Assembly: GCA_002366795.1 (NCBI GenBank)
Contig: DFBX01000091.1
Coordinates: 1-9,070, forward strand
Origin: Rhodobacteraceae bacterium UBA3069
GTDB taxonomy: Bacteria > Pseudomonadota > Alphaproteobacteria > Rhodobacterales > Rhodobacteraceae
Direction: 5' to 3'
Length of the DNA stretch: 9,070 bases
Under the pieces are notes generated by a model. The model worked only from the letters and a program-made list of their open reading frames with translations. It was not told where the DNA came from and made no database searches. The translations under genes were made by a program, and so were the position numbers. Below, piece by piece: positions 5,744-9,070 of this stretch (positions within the stretch are counted from its first letter, which is position 1; each line of letters starts with the position of its first letter).

Positions 5744-6010
5744 TAGGGTGATTGAACGACGGGATGCGCTCCCGCGCACTCGGTGCTTTGCTGGCAAAAG
5801 CCCTCGCACTTGGGCGTGGCCCTCGGCTGCGCCTTCCGGCTTCCCTTGTGCAATGCAGCAACTTGACCCGTCGATGACAAGCCTCTACCTGACCCCTAGC
5901 CGAGAAATGTCAGGCCGGTTGGTTAGCCCGGCCCTTGCACGCTCAAGCACTAGTCGGGCCGCGCGCCCGAACCCACGGCACCCTCAACCCCAACGGGGCG
6001 GAGCGGTGCC
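5744..6010. other. Gene-free stretch with several inverted repeats
   Basis: No convincing gene was found on either strand. From 5750 to 5860 there are only small stems, and long open frames on both strands that look like GC-driven shadows. TTGACC (5863-5868) followed after 17 bases by TACCTG is a weak promoter candidate. Downstream, CCTGAC (5888-5893) pairs GTCAGG (5909-5914), GGCCGG (5913-5918) pairs CCGGCC (5928-5933), and TCGGGC (5954-5959) pairs GCCCGA (5965-5970). A longer stem joins GGCACC (5977-5982) to GGTGCC (6005-6010), with inner helices CTC/GAG and CCCC/GGGG (5988-5991 with 5995-5998). This could be a small RNA, a structured 5' leader for the next gene, or a dispersed intergenic repeat. 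No tRNA T-loop, tmRNA or signal recognition RNA signature was recognised. Confidence 0.35.
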
Positions 6011-6043
6011 CATGCACGCCCGCCCCATATGAACGGAGCAGAC

Positions 6044-6271
6044 ATGCAATCCAAGAAAGCCATCCCCCTCGCGCAATTTATTATTTCGGGTCTTATGGCC
6101 TTTCTCATGAGCGGCATCATTGGCGCGATCCATATGGGGCTGACTGCCCAGTGGTTGCACGCATGGCCCTTTGCCTGGCTGACCGCTTGGCCCATTGCCT
6201 TTGTCCTGTCGCTGGGTGTCGGGCCGCTTGCCTTCTGGCTTTCCTCCTGTGCCTTTCGCCCCGAACTCTGA
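6044..6271 (+). CDS. Small two-helix membrane protein, DUF2798-like
   Basis: The 75-residue product has two predicted membrane segments, about residues 10-32 (AQFIISGLMAFLMSGIIGAIHMG) and 44-68 (containing FAWLTAWPIAFVLSLGV). The arrangement QWLHAWPFAWLTAWPIAFVLSLGVGPLAFWL resembles what I know of DUF2798, small bacterial membrane proteins of unknown function with a W-rich second half. That assignment is from memory of the family pattern and has not been searched. I chose ATG 6044, with GGAG at 6035-6038 five bases upstream; an ATG at 6029 in frame lacks a ribosome binding site. It stands alone between the alpha operon terminator and the htrA-like gene 88 bases downstream. It is too small to carry a catalytic domain, and no function can be proposed. 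Confidence 0.75.
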   Translation: MQSKKAIPLAQFIISGLMAFLMSGIIGAIHMGLTAQWLHAWPFAWLTAWPIAFVLSLGVGPLAFWLSSCAFRPEL

Positions 6272-6303
6272 CCCATGCCCAGGGGCGCGGGTACCATGGC
6301 GGC

Positions 6304-6337
6304 CTTGCAATCCGCCGCCCCGCTCCGCATATCTTTG
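6304..6337 (+). promoter_or_regulatory. Possible heat-shock (RpoH-type) promoter before htrA
   Basis: CTTG (6304-6307) is followed after 20 bases by CATATCTTTG (6328-6337). The alphaproteobacterial heat-shock consensus is CTTG, 17-18 bases, CYTATnTnnG. The -10 part matches at all fixed positions except the second (A for a pyrimidine), but the spacing is two bases too long. Read as a housekeeping promoter, TTGCAA-N17-CATATC is a weaker match. A start near 6341 would leave a leader of about 20 bases with the ribosome binding site. Confidence 0.3.
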
Positions 6338-6359
6338 GCATGCCTCAAAAGGGGGAGCC

Positions 6360-7745
6360 ATGTTCAGACCGCTTGCCACCGCTTTCGCCATCCTTCTTGC
6401 CGCCGCCCCGCTGGGCGCGGAAACCCGCGTGCCGTCCTCGCAGGCTGAAATTTCGCTTGGATTCGCGCCTTTGGTGAAACAGGCGGCGCCCGCTGTGGTG
6501 AACATCTATGCCAAGCGGATCGTGCAAACCCGTGTCAGCCCGTTTCAAGCTGACCCGTTCTTTCGCGACATGTTCCGCGACTATGGCGAGACGCGGCCAA
6601 GGGTGGAGAACTCGCTTGGTTCTGGCGTGATCCTGTCCGAGGGCGGCATCGTGGTGTCCAATTACCATGTGATCGGCGGAGCGACCGACATTCGCGTGGC
6701 ATTGAATGACCGGCGCGAATATTCCGCCACGGTGTTGCTTGCAGACGAGGAATCGGACCTTGCGATCCTGCGGCTGGAGGGGGCAACGGACATGCCCCAT
6801 CTGGCCTTACGCGACAGTGACAGCGTCGAGGTGGGCGAATTGGTGCTGGCCATCGGCAACCCGTTCGGCGTGGGCCAGACCGTCAGCAGCGGCATTGTAT
6901 CGGGGCTGGCGCGATCCGGCACCGCGACGGGTAATGCACGCGGCTATTTCATCCAGACAGACGCGCCGATCAATCCGGGCAATTCCGGCGGGGCACTGAT
7001 TGATATCAACGGCGGGCTGATCGGGGTCAATACCTCGATTTTGACCCGTTCGGGCGGGTCCAACGGGATCGGTTTTGCGATTCCGTCGAACCTTGTGGCG
7101 CAGTTCGTCGCGCAGGCCGAGGCGGGTAAGGAAAGGTTTGAACGCCCTTGGGCGGGGATGAACGGTCAGCCGGTCGATGCCGATATCGCCGCGTCGCTGG
7201 GGCTGGACCGGCCTGGCGGCATCGTGGTGTCCGACCTGCACCCCGAAAGCCCGTTTCTGGCCGCTGGCTTTCAGCCCGGCGATGTGATCCTGGCCGTCGA
7301 TGGCCAGCCGGTGAACACACCGGCCGAAATGGTGTTCCGCATGTCCGTGGCGGGGCTGGGGGCCAAGGCCGTGATAACCCGCATCCGCAAGGGTCAGCAG
7401 CAGGACATAGAGGTGCCGTTGATGGCCGCGCCCAACGTGCCGGACCGCGCGCAGATCACTTTGGGCGATGCGACAGTCTTTCCGGGGCTGACCTTGTCCA
7501 ACATCAACCCCGCCGTGCTGGCCGAATACGGTATGCCGCTTGGTGCCGAAGGCGTGGTGGTCGATGATCCCGGGCCATATGGCGCGCGGCTGGGGTTGCG
7601 CGCGGGCGATCTGCTGCATGTGATCAACAGCGACACGATCGAGACAACGGCGGACGTTGAAACCGCCCTGACCGGCCGTATTCGCCGCGTGGTGATGGAT
7701 GTGCAGCGCGGGTTGCAACGGCTTGTCATCTCGGCGCGGATATAA
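6360..7745 (+). CDS. Periplasmic serine protease, HtrA/DegP/DegQ family
   Basis: HtrA proteases degrade or chaperone misfolded periplasmic and outer-membrane proteins. The 461-residue product begins with a clear signal peptide (MFRPLATAFAILLAAAPLGA, probable cleavage after A20). The trypsin-like domain (about 35-260) carries the complete triad: H103 in SNYHVIGG, D133 in ESDLAILRL, and S209 in NPGNSGGALID. Two C-terminal PDZ domains follow, about 265-355 (with GIVVSDLHPESPFLAAGFQPGD and AVDGQPV) and 370-461 (with GVVVDDPGPYGARLGLRAGD), giving the two-PDZ DegP/DegQ/DegS-paralogue layout. Which paralogue it is cannot be decided here. I chose ATG 6360, with GGGGAG at 6352-6357, because the signal peptide starts there; the frame extends 55 codons further up without meaning. 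The next gene, rarA, starts three bases after the stop, so the two are probably one transcript. Confidence 0.93.
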   Translation: MFRPLATAFAILLAAAPLGAETRVPSSQAEISLGFAPLVKQAAPAVVNIYAKRIVQTRVSPFQADPFFRDMFRDYGETRPRVENSLGSGVILSEGGIVVSNYHVIGGATDIRVALNDRREYSATVLLADEESDLAILRLEGATDMPHLALRDSDSVEVGELVLAIGNPFGVGQTVSSGIVSGLARSGTATGNARGYFIQTDAPINPGNSGGALIDINGGLIGVNTSILTRSGGSNGIGFAIPSNLVAQFVAQAEAGKERFERPWAGMNGQPVDADIAASLGLDRPGGIVVSDLHPESPFLAAGFQPGDVILAVDGQPVNTPAEMVFRMSVAGLGAKAVITRIRKGQQQDIEVPLMAAPNVPDRAQITLGDATVFPGLTLSNINPAVLAEYGMPLGAEGVVVDDPGPYGARLGLRAGDLLHVINSDTIETTADVETALTGRIRRVVMDVQRGLQRLVISARI

Positions 7746-7748
7746 CGT

Positions 7749-9053
7749 ATGGACCTGTTTGACAAAGGCGGGGAAGAACCTCAGGTGCAATCCGGCCACC
7801 GCCCGCTGGCCGACCGCCTGCGCCCCAAGTCGCTGTCCGAGGTGATCGGCCAGCAACAGGTTCTGGGGCCAGAGGCGCCGCTTGGCGTCATGCTCGGCTC
7901 GAACAGTCTGTCCTCGCTGGTGTTCTGGGGGCCGCCGGGGGTGGGCAAGACCACCATCGCGCGGCATCTGGCCGATGAAACCGATCTGCATTTCGTGCAG
8001 ATTTCCGCGATTTTCACCGGCGTGCCGGAATTGCGCAAAGTGTTCGAGGCCGCGAAGATGCGGGCGCGGAACGGGCAGGGTACACTGCTGTTCGTGGACG
8101 AGATTCACCGTTTCAACAAGGCGCAGCAGGACAGTTTTCTGCCGCATATGGAAGATGGCACCATCCTTTTGGTCGGGGCCACCACTGAAAACCCCAGCTT
8201 TGAATTGAATGCCGCCGTGCTGTCACGCGCGCAGGTGCTGGTGCTGGAACGGCTGGACCTGGCCGACTTGGAAAGGCTGACCCAACGCGCAGAAAAAGAA
8301 CTGGACCGCGCCCTGCCGCTGGACGGACCCGCGCGCGAGGCGCTGCTGGAGATGGCCGATGGCGATGGTCGCGCCCTGCTGAACCTGATCGAACAGGTCG
8401 CCGCGTGGAAAGTGCAGGGCAAGTTGAACACTGCGCAGCTTGGCCAACGCCTGATGAAACGCGCCGCGAAATACGACAAGTCCGGCGAAGAGCACTACAA
8501 CCTGATTTCCGCGTTGCATAAATCGGTGCGCGGGTCGGACCCGGACGCGGCGCTTTACTGGTATGCGCGGATGCTGGAGGGCGGCGAAGACCCCCGTTAC
8601 CTGGCCCGCCGCTTTGTCCGCATGGCGGTCGAGGATATCGGCTTGGCTGATCCGCAGGCGCAAACCCACTGCCTGCACGCGTGGGAAACCTATGAACGGC
8701 TCGGCTCTCCCGAGGGGGAGTTGGCGCTGGCGCAGGCGGTGATCTACCTTGCCCTCGCGCCGAAATCCAACGCCGGTTACGTGGCCTACAAGGGCGCAAG
8801 GGCCGAGGCGCGGCGCACCGGGTCGAAGCCGCCGCCCAAACATATCCTGAACGCGCCGACATCCATGATGAAAGATCAGGGCTATGGCGACGGCTATGCC
8901 TATGACCACGACGCCGAAGACGGGTTTTCCGGCCAGAACTATTTCCCCGATGGGATGAAACGCCCGGTTCTTTACTCCCCCGTCGAACGCGGCTTTGAGC
9001 GGGAACTGAAGAAACGCGTGGATTGGTTCGCAAAACTGCGGGCGAAACGCTAG
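7749..9053 (+). CDS. rarA: Replication-associated recombination protein A (AAA+ ATPase RarA/MgsA)
   Basis: RarA (MgsA, relative of eukaryotic WRNIP1/Mgs1) is a tetrameric clamp-loader-like AAA+ ATPase that acts at stalled replication forks with SSB. The 434-residue product matches the family throughout: RPLADRLRPKSLSEVIGQ (18-35), Walker A GPPGVGKTT (61-69, K67), Walker B LLFVDEIHRF (113-122), sensor 1 GATTENPSFELN (143-154), arginine finger LSR (158-160), then the tetramerisation region with HYNLISALHKSVRGSDPDAALYWYARML and LAPKSNAGYVAYKGA. The N-terminal MDLFD is at the position where RarA proteins carry a short hydrophobic motif. Start ATG 7749 has no evident Shine-Dalgarno and lies three bases after the protease stop, so translation is probably coupled. 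The gene is complete, with TAG at 9051-9053. The 17 bases left in the window hold nothing assignable. Confidence 0.96.
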   Translation: MDLFDKGGEEPQVQSGHRPLADRLRPKSLSEVIGQQQVLGPEAPLGVMLGSNSLSSLVFWGPPGVGKTTIARHLADETDLHFVQISAIFTGVPELRKVFEAAKMRARNGQGTLLFVDEIHRFNKAQQDSFLPHMEDGTILLVGATTENPSFELNAAVLSRAQVLVLERLDLADLERLTQRAEKELDRALPLDGPAREALLEMADGDGRALLNLIEQVAAWKVQGKLNTAQLGQRLMKRAAKYDKSGEEHYNLISALHKSVRGSDPDAALYWYARMLEGGEDPRYLARRFVRMAVEDIGLADPQAQTHCLHAWETYERLGSPEGELALAQAVIYLALAPKSNAGYVAYKGARAEARRTGSKPPPKHILNAPTSMMKDQGYGDGYAYDHDAEDGFSGQNYFPDGMKRPVLYSPVERGFERELKKRVDWFAKLRAKR

Positions 9054-9070
9054 TGTTCCGCGCCTGACAT

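Noticed and set aside
5586..5880. Minus-strand frames of 61 and 91 codons over the rplQ end and downstream gap
   Set aside because: They include the rplQ terminator, have no ribosome binding site and no recognisable domain. The underlying DNA is treated as non-coding.
5562..6032. 156-codon plus-strand frame running from rplQ through the terminator and gap
   Set aside because: It overlaps rplQ in another frame and reads through a clear terminator; its composition is low-complexity, rich in Pro, Ser and Arg.
6807..8147. 446-codon minus-strand frame across the htrA-like gene and rarA
   Set aside because: It lies antisense to two well-supported genes and has His/Arg/Gln-rich composition typical of a shadow frame.

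Overview
The window is a stretch of chromosomal core genome from an alphaproteobacterium, most likely of the Rhodobacteraceae/Roseobacter group. The evidence is the gene order rplO-secY-adk-(terminator)-rpsM-rpsK-rpoA-rplQ, with adk directly after secY and no rpsD between rpsK and rpoA. Protein sequence (a RpoA beginning MIHKNWAELIKP, a short-type adenylate kinase) and GC-rich coding DNA agree with this. All supported genes are on the + strand.

Layout. Positions 1-404 hold a poorly recognisable reading frame of lower GC (about 49% by hand count over 1-300), open to the left edge, where the end of rpmD would be expected. The distal spc operon follows: rplO (ribosomal protein L15), secY (translocon) and adk, the last overlapping secY by ATGA. 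A strong intrinsic terminator closes this unit. After a 170-base structured leader comes the alpha operon: rpsM (S13, GTG start), rpsK (S11), rpoA (RNA polymerase alpha) and rplQ (L17), closed by a second strong terminator. About 300 bases without a credible gene but rich in inverted repeats follow. Then come a 75-residue membrane protein of DUF2798 type, a periplasmic HtrA/DegP-family serine protease, and, 3 bases further on, the AAA+ ATPase RarA/MgsA. The last 17 bases hold nothing assignable.

Functionally, the first half supplies translation, secretion and transcription machinery. The second half supplies envelope protein quality control (HtrA) and replication-fork maintenance (RarA), apparently co-transcribed. 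No mobile element, CRISPR array, tRNA or rRNA was seen.

The genes are conventional. The unexplained structure lies between them. The strongest case is the rplO-secY gap, which can be drawn as a long hairpin followed by a perfect 7 bp + 9 bp H-type pseudoknot (or two mutually exclusive hairpins) ending just before the secY ribosome binding site. The rpoA-rplQ gap holds a REP-like palindrome and three mutually complementary G/C blocks. The rpsK-rpoA gap carries one long hairpin where other bacteria carry rpsD. These are drawn by eye and need comparative covariation to confirm.
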